Below are positions 25,641 through 34,056 of a stretch of 64,000 nt of DNA, piece after piece. This DNA comes from JBCBDX01 sp038529265 (GTDB lineage Bacteria > Pseudomonadota > Alphaproteobacteria > Rhizobiales > Rhizobiaceae): NCBI GenBank assembly GCA_038529265.1, contig JBCBDX010000001.1, forward strand, positions 372,001-436,000, in the 5' to 3' direction. Both the position numbers and the translations under genes were made by a program. Under the pieces are notes generated by a model, which had not been told where the DNA came from, made no database searches, and saw nothing but the letters and a program-made list of their open reading frames with translations. Positions within the stretch are counted from its first letter, which is position 1. Every line of letters begins with the position of its first letter.

Positions 25641-26735
25641 CTAAACCTCTCCCACTTGGCCACGATGACGTAGATAGTGATCTGCTAACGTACACGCCAC
25701 CATCGCTTCAGCTATTGGTACCGCCCGAATGCCGACACACGGATCATGGCGGCCTTTCGTAACAACATCAACTTCTTGGCCATCACGCGTCACAGACTGG
25801 GTCGGCGTCAGCATCGAAGAGGTTGGCTTTATCGCGATCCGTGCGACCAAAGCCTCTCCCGTTGTGATGCCGCCCAAAACGCCACCGGCTTTATTGCTTA
25901 AGAACATAGGTCGGCCATCGCCGCCAATACGCATTTCGTCGGCATTTTCAGGCCCGGTGATGCGTGCTGCTTCAAAGCCATTGCCGATTTCTACGCCCTT
26001 GACGGCATTGATGCTCATTAAATTCGAGGCGATGTCCTGATCGATTTTGGCATAGATAGGTGCTCCAAGACCAATCGGCACGCATTCGGCAACAACCTCA
26101 ATGAGTGCCCCAACCGAAGACCCATCCTTGCGTATGCCATCTAAATAATCAGCAAAGCGATCGACAGAGGCAGGATCTGGTGAAAAAAATGGGTTCTGAT
26201 CGACTTGTTCCCAATCCCAATTTTCTCGGTCAATGTCATGGGTACCCATACCAACCAGAGCGGCGCGTACTTGCATGGTGGGAACGATCTTCCTAGCCAG
26301 TGCGCCGGCCGCCACGCGAGCCGCAGTTTCCCTTGCGGATGAACGGCCGCCGCCGCGGTAGTCGCGGATGCCGTACTTCAGATCATAGGTAAAATCGGCA
26401 TGCCCTGGCCGATAACGGTTGGCGATATCGCCATAGTCCTTTGATCGTTGATCGGTATTGCGAATCATCATGGAGATTGGGGTGCCGGTTGTAGTCAGCG
26501 TAACGCCATCTTCATCGGGCAGCACACCTGAGAGTATTTCTACTTCGTCAGCCTCGCGTCGTTGTGTGGTGAATTTGGATTGCCCTGGTTTGCGTCGATC
26601 AAGGTCGCGCTGAATGTCTGCTTGCGTGAAACGAATGCCGGGTGGGCAGCCATCGATCACGCAGCCCAAAGCAGGGCCGTGACTTTCACCCCATGTGGTA
26701 ACGCGAAACAAATGACCGAATGTGTTGTGTGACAT
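25641..26735 (-). CDS. aroC: Chorismate synthase
   Basis: AroC converts EPSP to chorismate with reduced FMN, the last step of the shikimate pathway. At 364 residues it is full length. Landmarks are the start MSHNTFGHLFRVTTWGESHGPALG, the QSKFTTQRREADEV segment (about 53-66), DYRGGGRSSARETAARVAAGA (about 126-146) and MLSNKAGGVLGGITTG-type sequence near 277. The N-terminus follows AGGTTTCGTCT on the minus strand. It begins the aroC-lysE-ribB run. Confidence 0.98.
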   Translation of the reverse strand: MSHNTFGHLFRVTTWGESHGPALGCVIDGCPPGIRFTQADIQRDLDRRKPGQSKFTTQRREADEVEILSGVLPDEDGVTLTTTGTPISMMIRNTDQRSKDYGDIANRYRPGHADFTYDLKYGIRDYRGGGRSSARETAARVAAGALARKIVPTMQVRAALVGMGTHDIDRENWDWEQVDQNPFFSPDPASVDRFADYLDGIRKDGSSVGALIEVVAECVPIGLGAPIYAKIDQDIASNLMSINAVKGVEIGNGFEAARITGPENADEMRIGGDGRPMFLSNKAGGVLGGITTGEALVARIAIKPTSSMLTPTQSVTRDGQEVDVVTKGRHDPCVGIRAVPIAEAMVACTLADHYLRHRGQVGEV

Positions 26736-26821
26736 AGACGAAACCTGTGATTTGGGTTCCGTCTAGATCAGCTTTGCACGATTGCAAAGTAAAGCGTGTT
26801 GCGACCTTCAAATTGCCAGGA

Positions 26822-27214
26822 TCACTCCACTTTTATTTTCACGGTGTGAGATTTCTTGCGCAAACGATCAGAAAGGTGCCTTGGAAAAGTCAAACGATAG
26901 CGAAACTGATCTGTGCCGCGATAGCCTTTGTTGGGTGTGTAATAGAAAACGTTCACCAAGGCGGTGTTTCCCGAACAAGTATCGGACAGCGCGTGTCTTT
27001 CTTGCCGATAGGTGACGGTGCCGTTTTTAGGCTGCTTTGCAATGATGACTTTTCCGGGCGGGAAAATTTGGCAGCTACGTTTGTCGTAATAGAGCGACGC
27101 TGAAACAGCTGTGGTTCTGTTCGGCTTGACAGTTTGCACGTCGGCGATGGCTGTTGTGCCAGTACCGAACAACATGGCTGATAAAACTAAAAGTCTTGGG
27201 AATATTCTCATCAT
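26822..27214 (-). CDS. Small exported protein with Ig-like/cadherin-type segment
   Basis: This protein of 130 residues has a signal peptide (MMRIFPRLLVLSAMLFGTGTTAIA) and a beta-rich mature part. The closing segment YYTPNKGYRGTDQFRYRLTF is the ...GYxGxDxFxYxxxD... pattern seen at the end of bacterial Ig-like domains. Two Cys (RSCQIF, DTCSGN) may form a disulfide. The start at 27214 has AAGGGG upstream; the frame continues further but would hide the signal peptide. It is divergent from the DUF1344 gene. Function unknown. Confidence 0.65.
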   Translation of the reverse strand: MMRIFPRLLVLSAMLFGTGTTAIADVQTVKPNRTTAVSASLYYDKRSCQIFPPGKVIIAKQPKNGTVTYRQERHALSDTCSGNTALVNVFYYTPNKGYRGTDQFRYRLTFPRHLSDRLRKKSHTVKIKVE

Positions 27215-27387
27215 GTGCCCCTTGTGGTGAGAACCACTACCTAAGAGGTGCGAGCAATTGCGGTAAACCGCTTTTGCGTGAGAATTTTGTGACACCGGGC
27301 ATAACACCCAAAATAGCGGTATGCGCTTTGCGCGCTGATTTGATATCCTTTCGACCGGTGACCCTAGTTTGATTGAATGGAGCAAGC

Positions 27388-27636
27388 ATGAGGCTGGTTT
27401 TTGCGGCAGGGTTTATTTTGAACTTGTTCATGATCGCAACTTCAGTGGCTGGAGAAGCGCAAGGCGCAATTACTGCAGTCGATGCAAACGCCATGACCGT
27501 TACGCTGGATAATGGCGAGACTTACGGGCTTCCTGATGAGTTCGACCTTTCATTGATTTCGCCGGGTATGGTTGTTGCCTTGGCGCATGAGGATGGTTCG
27601 CCCAAAACAGTTACGGATATGGAGTTGGTTGACTAA
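27388..27636 (+). CDS. DUF1344 domain exported protein
   Basis: The protein is 82 residues with a signal peptide (MRLVFAAGFILNLFMIATSVAG). The rest is one small beta domain, GAITAVDANAMTVTLDNGETYGLPDEFDLSLISPGMVV, the DUF1344 pattern found mainly in rhizobial periplasmic proteins. Its role is unknown. The ATG at 27388 is supported by GGAG nine bases upstream. It overlaps the convergent phosphatase gene by 4 bp at the stop codons. Confidence 0.8.
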   Translation: MRLVFAAGFILNLFMIATSVAGEAQGAITAVDANAMTVTLDNGETYGLPDEFDLSLISPGMVVALAHEDGSPKTVTDMELVD

Positions 27637-28247
27637 AAGCTGCCTTCACTATGATTGAGCAGCCAGCCGCCTTGTTGATCACGCCAAGCGTAGATATCAT
27701 CCTGCGGTATCTTGGTGTCGGCAGCGATTGAAGTGTCGAGGCCTTCCAGCATGCGGCGCGTGCCCCTGATCATCCCGCCATGGGTCACAATAACACTGGG
27801 ACCGGTCAGAACATCAAGAGCATATCGAACACGCGCGCATGCTTGATCGTAGCTTTCGCCGTTGGGCGGTACAAACTGCCATTTGTTGGTGTTTCTGGCA
27901 GCGATTTGTTCAGGCTCCTCAGCTTCCAACTCCGCGAGGGAGCGTTTTTCCCAATCGCCGAATGTGACCTCGATCCAGGCTTCTTCAACTTCATAGGCTT
28001 GAGGATTTAGTCCCATTGCCCTGCGCATGATCTCCATGGTTTGGCGTGCACGGCTCAACGGACTGCAAATAAAAGTCCATCCCGACCAGTCCTGATTTTG
28101 TGAACCAAGAATGCCCGCATATGCAGCGGCCTGCTGACGACCAAGCGCGTTCAACGGAATATCAGTCCGTCCCTGGAAACGTTGCTCGCGGTTCCAGTCG
28201 GTTTCGCCATGGCGGGCCATGAAGAAAGGGTGCGCTGGGACAGTCAT
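27633..28247 (-). CDS. Histidine phosphatase family protein (phosphoglycerate mutase-like)
   Basis: The 204 residues carry the catalytic ARHGETDWN motif (about 11-19), the acid region GDWEKR near 92-97 and the second active His in VTHGGMIRG (about 154-162). The family removes or transfers phosphate from phosphoglycerate or other phosphometabolites; the true substrate is not resolvable. It follows fabI by 25 bp on the same strand and is probably cotranscribed. Confidence 0.92.
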   Translation of the reverse strand: MTVPAHPFFMARHGETDWNREQRFQGRTDIPLNALGRQQAAAYAGILGSQNQDWSGWTFICSPLSRARQTMEIMRRAMGLNPQAYEVEEAWIEVTFGDWEKRSLAELEAEEPEQIAARNTNKWQFVPPNGESYDQACARVRYALDVLTGPSVIVTHGGMIRGTRRMLEGLDTSIAADTKIPQDDIYAWRDQQGGWLLNHSEGSF

Positions 28248-28272
28248 GTTCAGTTTCTCCAGCGCGGATGTA

Positions 28273-29079
28273 TCAGTCCTTGGTGATATCCGGCGCGTCG
28301 ACAGCCTTCATCCCAACGACATGGTACCCTGCATCTACATGATGGGTTTCGCCGGTCACTGCACGCGACAGGTCAGACAAAAGATACAGCGCTGAATCGC
28401 CAACCTCTTCTATTGAAACCGTTTTACGCAGTGGTGAGTTGTACTCATTCCACTTCAAAATATAGCGAAAGTCACCAATACCTGATGCAGCGAGCGTTTT
28501 TATCGGTCCCGCTGACAGTGCGTTGACGCGGATGTTCTTCTTGCCAAGGTCCGCGGCCAGATACCGAACACTGGCTTCAAGCGCCGCCTTGGCGACACCC
28601 ATCACATTGTAGTGCGGCATTACACGCTCAGCGCCGTAATAAGTGAGTGTCAGCACAGAGCCACCATTGGTCATGAGCGGTTCAGCGCGGCGCGTCACAT
28701 CGGTCAGTGAGTAAACGGATATGTCCATGGTCCGCATAAAGTTTTCATGCGTTGTGTCGACGTAACGTCCAGACAGTTCGTTCTTGTCTGAAAACGCAAC
28801 CGCATGAACGATGAAGTCCAGCCGACCCCAAACGCGCTCCAGGTGCGAAAACACTGCATCCATACTTTCGGGATCAGTGACATCAAGATGGCCGACGACC
28901 ATCGCACCGAGTTCATCAGCAAGTGGCTCGACACGCTTTTTAAGTGCGTCACCCTGATAGGTCAGAGCCAGCTCAGCGCCATGCTCGGCGCATGATTTTG
29001 CAATGCCCCAAGCCATGGACTTTGCATTTGCCAAGCCGATTATTAGCCCTCGTTTGCCATGCATGATGCCCGAAGCCAT
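28273..29079 (-). CDS. fabI: Enoyl-[acyl-carrier-protein] reductase (NADH)
   Basis: FabI performs the final reduction in each fatty-acid elongation cycle, on membrane-associated ACP substrates. It has 268 residues, with an NADH site GLANAKSMAWGIA (about 16-28), YQGD, and the catalytic Tyr-Lys spaced as in YNVMGVAK (about 160-167). These place it among FabI rather than general SDR enzymes. It is the usual target of triclosan. The phosphatase gene follows at 25 bp and the DnaJ gene lies 104 bp upstream. Confidence 0.96.
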   Translation of the reverse strand: MASGIMHGKRGLIIGLANAKSMAWGIAKSCAEHGAELALTYQGDALKKRVEPLADELGAMVVGHLDVTDPESMDAVFSHLERVWGRLDFIVHAVAFSDKNELSGRYVDTTHENFMRTMDISVYSLTDVTRRAEPLMTNGGSVLTLTYYGAERVMPHYNVMGVAKAALEASVRYLAADLGKKNIRVNALSAGPIKTLAASGIGDFRYILKWNEYNSPLRKTVSIEEVGDSALYLLSDLSRAVTGETHHVDAGYHVVGMKAVDAPDITKD

Positions 29080-29183
29080 CGCCCAACCTCATTTTTCTTT
29101 TGTTCTAGGATTATTGTCGCATGCCTATCGCACAGCACAAAAGACCATTCAAGCAAGGCTGGCCTGCATTTGGGCAAACAGCA

Positions 29184-30128
29184 CTATTGTTTCAACAGCC
29201 GCGCCAGTTCGGCCTTTTGAGCGTCTGTAAGCTCGTCAAACGAGACTCTCAGTTCAACGCGCAAGTCGCCCTTTTTGCCGTTTGTAAGCGGAAGACCGCG
29301 GCCCTTCATTCGGAAACTGCGACCATCAGGAAGCCAAGGTTTTATCTTTAAAGCCACCTTGCCAGCCGGCGTTGTTACCGGCAGCTTACCGCCGTGCATT
29401 GCGATATTGAGCGGAACATCCTCGGTCATCACAAGGATGCCGCCTTCCAGACGATATTTCTCTGATGCCCGGATTGTAACGCTGGCCAGAACATCACCAC
29501 GGTGGCCTGCGGGCCCCGTACCGCCTTGCCCGGCTAGCCTAATCGTCTGGCCATCAGTTACGCCTGCGGGAATGTTGATGGCAATGGTGCGCCCATCGGG
29601 CAGTGATAGTTTGATTTTCTCCCCAGCGACTATCTGTTCGACCGTGATGGGAAGCGGGATGCGCACATCGTCACCCTTAGGAGGCGATGCCTGTTGGGCT
29701 TGGTGAGCGCGCGGGCCGTTAGCCTGTCCACTAAAGGGGTCTCTTGATCTTCCAAAGCCACCGCCACCGAACATGTTGCGCAAGACATCCTCCGCACTAA
29801 ATCCCTGGCCCGCGCCTGCACTGGAGCGCTGATGTCTACGAAACAACTCATCGAAACCTGGCTCACCATTGGCAAACGGGTTGCCGCCCGGATAGGTGGC
29901 CCTCTCCTGGCCGTTGGCATCGATTTCACCATTGTCGAACCGTTTGCGCTTTTCTTCATCGCCCACGATTTCGTAGGCTTGCGAAACTGCGCCAAAGCGT
30001 TCTTGTGCTTTGGCATTGTTCGGATTGGCATCCGGATGGAATTTCTTGGCAAGCTTGCGAAAGGCCGCTTTAATCTCGCTGGCGCTGGCTGTCTTGTCCA
30101 CGCCAAGAGTAGAGTAAGGGTCGCGCAT
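29184..30128 (-). CDS. DnaJ-like co-chaperone (CbpA type)
   Basis: The protein of 314 residues has a J domain at 1-67 with KKFHPDANPNN containing the HPD that stimulates DnaK, then a Gly/Phe-rich linker (about 75-150). Two substrate-binding C-terminal domains follow (about 160-310; SLPDGRTIAINIPAGVTDGQTIRLAGQG). The CxxCxGxG zinc finger is absent, which marks it as the CbpA/DjlB class, not DnaJ proper. Its location beside fabI and pdxH fits rhizobial gene order. Confidence 0.93.
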   Translation of the reverse strand: MRDPYSTLGVDKTASASEIKAAFRKLAKKFHPDANPNNAKAQERFGAVSQAYEIVGDEEKRKRFDNGEIDANGQERATYPGGNPFANGEPGFDELFRRHQRSSAGAGQGFSAEDVLRNMFGGGGFGRSRDPFSGQANGPRAHQAQQASPPKGDDVRIPLPITVEQIVAGEKIKLSLPDGRTIAINIPAGVTDGQTIRLAGQGGTGPAGHRGDVLASVTIRASEKYRLEGGILVMTEDVPLNIAMHGGKLPVTTPAGKVALKIKPWLPDGRSFRMKGRGLPLTNGKKGDLRVELRVSFDELTDAQKAELARLLKQ

Positions 30129-30188
30129 CTTCGCTCCGAATGAATGATCAATGCGGATATGGAGACGATCCGGCTCGATTTCCAGCGT

Positions 30189-30698
30189 TTAGCCTTGTTG
30201 AGCGTTGTCGCTCAAATTGGTCAGTGATCTCGTCCACCAACCGTTGCGCGGGTCCAGGCATACTTCGCCTTGATAGAGGGAAACGCCATCGTAGGATCTT
30301 CGGGTAGCCTTGAATGCTCTGCATGTTTGACCAGCAACATCACGCTCTACGATATCGGTGATGCGTCCGCTAGTTCCAGTCGCGGCATTGGCCCAATTCG
30401 CACCTTCTGTAGGCAATAGATTGATATCGAGCGTGGTAACGGCGAGCCGCAGCGTATCTTCATCGAGAAGGCGATCAGTTTCGCCCAATGTTTCGCCTTC
30501 GCGTGGTTCAAATGGATCATTAGATATGGTGGGTGTCGGTTCAGCCATTGAGAGTGCGCCGGTTTTAAATCCGGCATCATCAATGGCGTTACCACTGACT
30601 GCGCAGCCTGCAAGCGATAGAGATGCGATCGCAAACATGGTGCAAAGTGGCACACGACCAAAAGCTTTTAACGCGTACTGATGCCTGTTAATCAACAC
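30189..30698 (-). CDS. Predicted lipoprotein, RT0821/Lpp0805-like
   Basis: This predicted outer-envelope lipoprotein has about 169 residues. The lipobox is LSLAGC (Cys near residue 32 of this model), preceded by a basic n-region (INRHQYALKAFGR). The mature part ends in CRAFKATRRSYDGVSLYQGEVCLDPRNGWWTRSL, with two Cys. This resembles the RT0821/Lpp0805 family often next to pdxH, a moderate-strength recollection. The start is uncertain: I propose GTG 30698, which clears the divergent pdxH start; ATG 30638 would give too short a signal. Confidence 0.62.
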   Translation of the reverse strand: MLINRHQYALKAFGRVPLCTMFAIASLSLAGCAVSGNAIDDAGFKTGALSMAEPTPTISNDPFEPREGETLGETDRLLDEDTLRLAVTTLDINLLPTEGANWANAATGTSGRITDIVERDVAGQTCRAFKATRRSYDGVSLYQGEVCLDPRNGWWTRSLTNLSDNAQQG

Positions 30699-30726
30699 AA
30701 AACTATACCCAACCCAAGGGCGCAGC

Positions 30727-31347
30727 ATGTCACAGACAGCGTTAAAGGATCGTGAATTCACAACTGAAACTGAACCATTTGGCTTGTTTGAGCGTTGGAT
30801 GAAGGACGCCGAAGCAAACGAACTCAATGACCCCAATGCTCTGTCTCTTGCCACAGTGGACGGCGACGGGATGCCAAACGTGCGCATGGTGCTTCTCAAA
30901 GGTTTTGATGAACGGGGCTTCGTCTTCTATACAAATTTTGAAAGTGCCAAGGGTACGGAGCTTTTGGGCAATCATAAGGCGGCCATGTGTTTTCACTGGA
31001 AGTCGTTGCAGCGCCAAGTGAGGGTACGTGGCGATATTACTATCGTCGATGATGGAGAGGCCGACGCCTACTACCAGTCTCGTGCGCGAGGCAGCCGTAT
31101 TGGCGCTTGGGCATCAAAACAGTCACGCCCGCTGAAATCAAAGTTCGAGCTTGAAAAAGAAGTCGCCAAGTACACGGCACGCCATGCTGTTGGTCATATT
31201 CCAAGGCCGCCTCATTGGTCCGGGTTCCGCCTCACGCCCATCTATTGGGAGTTTTGGCAGGACGGTACTTTTCGTCTGCATGACCGGATCGTTTTTAGGC
31301 GCGATGATGCCGACGCGGATTGGGATAAGCAAAGGCTCTATCCATGA
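30727..31347 (+). CDS. pdxH: Pyridoxamine 5'-phosphate oxidase
   Basis: PdxH is the FMN-dependent oxidase that converts PNP or PMP to pyridoxal 5'-phosphate. It has 206 residues, the expected length. Landmarks are ANELNDPNALSLATVDGDGMPNVRMVLLKGFDERGFVFYTN (about 33-75), the Gly/Arg-rich SRARGSRIGAWASKQS and the closing PxHWSGFRL...FWQDGTFRLHDR. It is divergent from the lipoprotein gene. Its end overlaps the following gene by 4 bp, so the two are coupled. Confidence 0.97.
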   Translation: MSQTALKDREFTTETEPFGLFERWMKDAEANELNDPNALSLATVDGDGMPNVRMVLLKGFDERGFVFYTNFESAKGTELLGNHKAAMCFHWKSLQRQVRVRGDITIVDDGEADAYYQSRARGSRIGAWASKQSRPLKSKFELEKEVAKYTARHAVGHIPRPPHWSGFRLTPIYWEFWQDGTFRLHDRIVFRRDDADADWDKQRLYP

Positions 31348-31772
31348 GTGATATGAAGACCGTCCCGACGAAGGCCTCGGTCCAAGAGTTCATCAATAGC
31401 GTTGAGCATAAAGGACGCAAAGAAGACGCTCTACAATTGCTTGAACTATACGCTCAGATCACGCCGGCTAAACCCACCTTGTGGGGCCCCAGCATCATTG
31501 GGTTTGGGGCCTATAAATACCAGCGTGCCGACGGCTCAAAACACGCGTTCGCGTTAGCCGGTTTTTCTCCGCGCAAGGCGAACATGGCGGTTTATCTGAT
31601 GTCCGGTTGCAACAACCACAGCGAAAAACTGGTTAGGCTAGGGCCGCACAAGCATACGTCTTCTTGTCTCTACTTTGGGCGTTTGGCCAAGGTGGATTTG
31701 ATGATACTTGGAGAACTGATCACCAATGATATCGCCATTATGAAGGACACTCATCCAAGTGCTTCTCTCTAG
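31344..31772 (+). CDS. DUF1801 domain protein
   Basis: The 142-residue protein carries the DUF1801 (YdhG-like) pattern: FINSV.HKGRKEDALQLLEL, GPSIIGFGAYKYQRADGSKH, and a FSPRKANMAVYL strand with LRLG-like LVRLGPHKHTSSCLYFGRLAKVDLMIL. The fold is known but the function is not. Its start is inside the last codon of pdxH (ATGA). It converges on and slightly overlaps the ABC permease gene (4 bp). Confidence 0.88.
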   Translation: MSDMKTVPTKASVQEFINSVEHKGRKEDALQLLELYAQITPAKPTLWGPSIIGFGAYKYQRADGSKHAFALAGFSPRKANMAVYLMSGCNNHSEKLVRLGPHKHTSSCLYFGRLAKVDLMILGELITNDIAIMKDTHPSASL

Positions 31773-32536
31773 CTCTTGACCTTGTAGCCAGTTTTGAAAA
31801 TCCACCAGACGATTGTTACGCAAAGCGCCGCAAAGGCGAGAATAAACACCACCGAAACGGTCGGGCTTACATCCGAAATCTCATAAAAGCTCCAGCGGAA
31901 GCCACTGACCAAATAGAGCACTGGGTTCAACAGCGTCACGTTCTGCCAGAAGGGTGGCAGCATATCGATGGAGTAGAATGAACCGCCGAGGAAAACCAAG
32001 GGCGTGATCACCAGAAGTGGAACAATCTGGAGCTGGTCGAAACCCTCCGCCCAGATGCCAATAATAAATCCAAGCAGTGAAAAGGTAGTCGCTGTCAGTA
32101 CCAGAAAGAACAGCATCCAAAAGGGATGAGCGACGCGCAATTCAACAAAAAACGTAGCCGTAAGAAGGATGATCGCGCCCAAAATGAGCGACTTGGTCGC
32201 TGCCGCGCCCACATACCCGATCACAATCTCGATGGCCGATACAGGGGCTGAAAGCAGTTCATAGATTGTGCCGGTGAATTTCGGAAAGTAGATGCCGAAC
32301 GCTGCGTTGGAAACCGATTGTGTGAGCAGAGATAGCATCACAAGTCCCGGAACCAGAAAAGCGCCGTAGGTAACGCCGTCGATCTCTTCCATGCGGCTAC
32401 CAATCGCGGCGCCGAAAACGATAAAATAAAGCGACGTGGAGAGCACCGGTGAGACGACCGACTGGCCGATTGTGCGCCACATTCGGTTCATCTCGAACCG
32501 GTAGATCGCGGCGATAGCAAGCCAGTTAAAACTCAT
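31769..32536 (-). CDS. ABC-2 type transporter permease
   Basis: The 255-residue integral membrane protein has six hydrophobic helices and the ABC-2 signature near the C-terminal third (PLLVITPLVFLGGSFYSIDMLPPFWQ, about 178-203). It begins NWLAIAAIYRFEMNRMWRTI, the cytoplasmic entry helix. Such permeases with an ATPase partner export drugs, polysaccharides or lipids. It overlaps the ATPase gene by 4 bp and forms an exporter with it. The substrate is unknown, though YadH/YadG-like pairs are the closest match in my memory. Confidence 0.93.
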   Translation of the reverse strand: MSFNWLAIAAIYRFEMNRMWRTIGQSVVSPVLSTSLYFIVFGAAIGSRMEEIDGVTYGAFLVPGLVMLSLLTQSVSNAAFGIYFPKFTGTIYELLSAPVSAIEIVIGYVGAAATKSLILGAIILLTATFFVELRVAHPFWMLFFLVLTATTFSLLGFIIGIWAEGFDQLQIVPLLVITPLVFLGGSFYSIDMLPPFWQNVTLLNPVLYLVSGFRWSFYEISDVSPTVSVVFILAFAALCVTIVWWIFKTGYKVKS

Positions 32537-33468
32537 GCCGCTTCTCCCTTGGATGATACAAGCTCTACAAAGATTTCTTCCAGGGTGCTTTGATTGGTGG
32601 AAATGTCAGCGAAGCGTATTCCGTCCTCTGCGAGACCTGTCAGGAGCCTGGTAATGCCCTTCCGTTCCGCGTTGGCATCGTACTGATAGGTCAGCAGCAT
32701 CCCATCTTCAGACAATTGAGCGTTGAATGCTGCAATCTTCTCCGGCAGCTTTTTCACAGGTTCTGCCAACTCCAAAACCAAAGTCTTCTTGCCGAGCGTT
32801 TTCATCAAGGTTGCTTTGTCTTCGACCACGATGATCTCGCCTTGTCTGATGACGGCGATGCGATCTGCGATTTCTTCAGCTTCCTCGATATAGTGTGTGG
32901 TGAGAATGATCGTGACGCCGTTTTCACGCAGTTGACGCACGACATTCCACATGTCCTTGCGTAACTCCACGTCCACGCCCGCAGTCGGCTCATCAAGGAA
33001 CAGAATGCGCGGTTCATGGCTCAACGCTTTGGCGATTAAGACGCGCCGTTTCATGCCGCCGGACAGCTGCATGATCTTATTGTCCTTCTTGTCCCACAAA
33101 GACAGGTCTTTGAGCACTTTCTCAATGTGCGCGTCATTGCGCTGCAAGCCGAACAGCCCGCGCGAAAACGACACCGTCGCCCAGACAGTCTCGAAAGCAT
33201 CGGTAGTGAGTTCTTGTGGCACAAGGCCGATCATCTGACGTGTTATGCGAAAGTCGCGAACAATATCGTTCCCGCTAACCGTTACTGAACCACCGGTCGG
33301 ATTAACGATGCCGCATATGGCTGAAATCAGCGTGGTTTTTCCTGCACCGTTTGGGCCGAGCAGGGCAATTATTTCGCCATCCTCAATATCGAGGTTTGCC
33401 CCTTTCAGCGCCTGAAAGCCATTGTCATATTCTTTTTGAAGGTTCTTGACCGAGATAAGCGTGGTCAT
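32533..33468 (-). CDS. ABC transporter ATP-binding protein
   Basis: This ATPase partner of the ABC-2 permease has 311 residues. Walker A is GPNGAGKTTL (about 38-47), the signature LSGGMKRRV is near 142-150, and Walker B ILFLDEPTAGVD is near 160-171; a His switch follows in LTTHY. The C-terminal 80 residues are an extra regulatory or dimerisation part. I chose ATG 33468 after AGGACGCC. The frame is open 165 bp further upstream, but that extra N-terminus contains a CCCRC run and does not fit the family. Confidence 0.95.
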   Translation of the reverse strand: MTTLISVKNLQKEYDNGFQALKGANLDIEDGEIIALLGPNGAGKTTLISAICGIVNPTGGSVTVSGNDIVRDFRITRQMIGLVPQELTTDAFETVWATVSFSRGLFGLQRNDAHIEKVLKDLSLWDKKDNKIMQLSGGMKRRVLIAKALSHEPRILFLDEPTAGVDVELRKDMWNVVRQLRENGVTIILTTHYIEEAEEIADRIAVIRQGEIIVVEDKATLMKTLGKKTLVLELAEPVKKLPEKIAAFNAQLSEDGMLLTYQYDANAERKGITRLLTGLAEDGIRFADISTNQSTLEEIFVELVSSKGEAA

Positions 33469-33631
33469 GATTTGGCGTCCTGCCGTGATTGTTGTAGACG
33501 CGTAGGTAATCGCACTTGGTCGAAATGCAAAGCCATCCTTCAGATTACTGCTGACAACCGTCACCGGCATGTCGCAACGGCAGCAACATCCTTCCAGAGG
33601 CCATGAGACAATAACCGCAAAGGAGCCCGCC

Positions 33632-34012
33632 ATGCTTGAAGACCAGACACAAAGCCTGACACCGGAGGAGGCGATTTACGTCGGTGATACCATGGGCGGT
33701 CGTATTGTTGCGGCGCGCGAAGCGACCGGTCACACAACCGCGCAACTGGCCCGTCGGTTGGGTATCAAGTCCGCAACGCTGCAAAACTGGGAAAATGACC
33801 GTGCAGAGCCTCGTTCCAACAAGCTTTTCATGCTTGCCGGAATGTTGAATGTCTCCCCGACATGGATACTAACGGGCCGCGGCGAAAGTCCGACACCAAT
33901 CGAAGGCGATCCAGACATCGCCGCACTTCGCCACGAGCTTCTTGATATGCGCTCGCGCTGTAAACGCCTGCTGGATCAGATTGACCGCACCGTCAAAAGC
34001 CTGTCGGAATAA
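33632..34012 (+). CDS. XRE-family helix-turn-helix regulator
   Basis: This small DNA-binding protein has 126 residues. The lambda-repressor-like HTH lies at about 22-78 (GRIVAAREATGHTTAQLARRLGIKSATLQNWENDRAEPRSNKLFMLAGMLNV), followed by WILTGRG and a C-terminal helix LRHELLDMRSRCKRLLDQIDRTVKSL that may dimerise. The start at 33632 follows AAAGGAG; the longer upstream frame is less likely. It is divergent from the ABC exporter with a 163-bp gap, so it may control it, but no operator could be singled out. Confidence 0.9.
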   Translation: MLEDQTQSLTPEEAIYVGDTMGGRIVAAREATGHTTAQLARRLGIKSATLQNWENDRAEPRSNKLFMLAGMLNVSPTWILTGRGESPTPIEGDPDIAALRHELLDMRSRCKRLLDQIDRTVKSLSE

Positions 34013-34056
34013 AACAACACATTTTCGGCTGCTTTGGTCCATGTTATGCGGCGTCT

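Noticed and set aside
27260..27271. GCGGTAAACCGC palindrome between divergent small genes
   Set aside because: Only 5-bp arms, and no match to an operator I know; probably chance.
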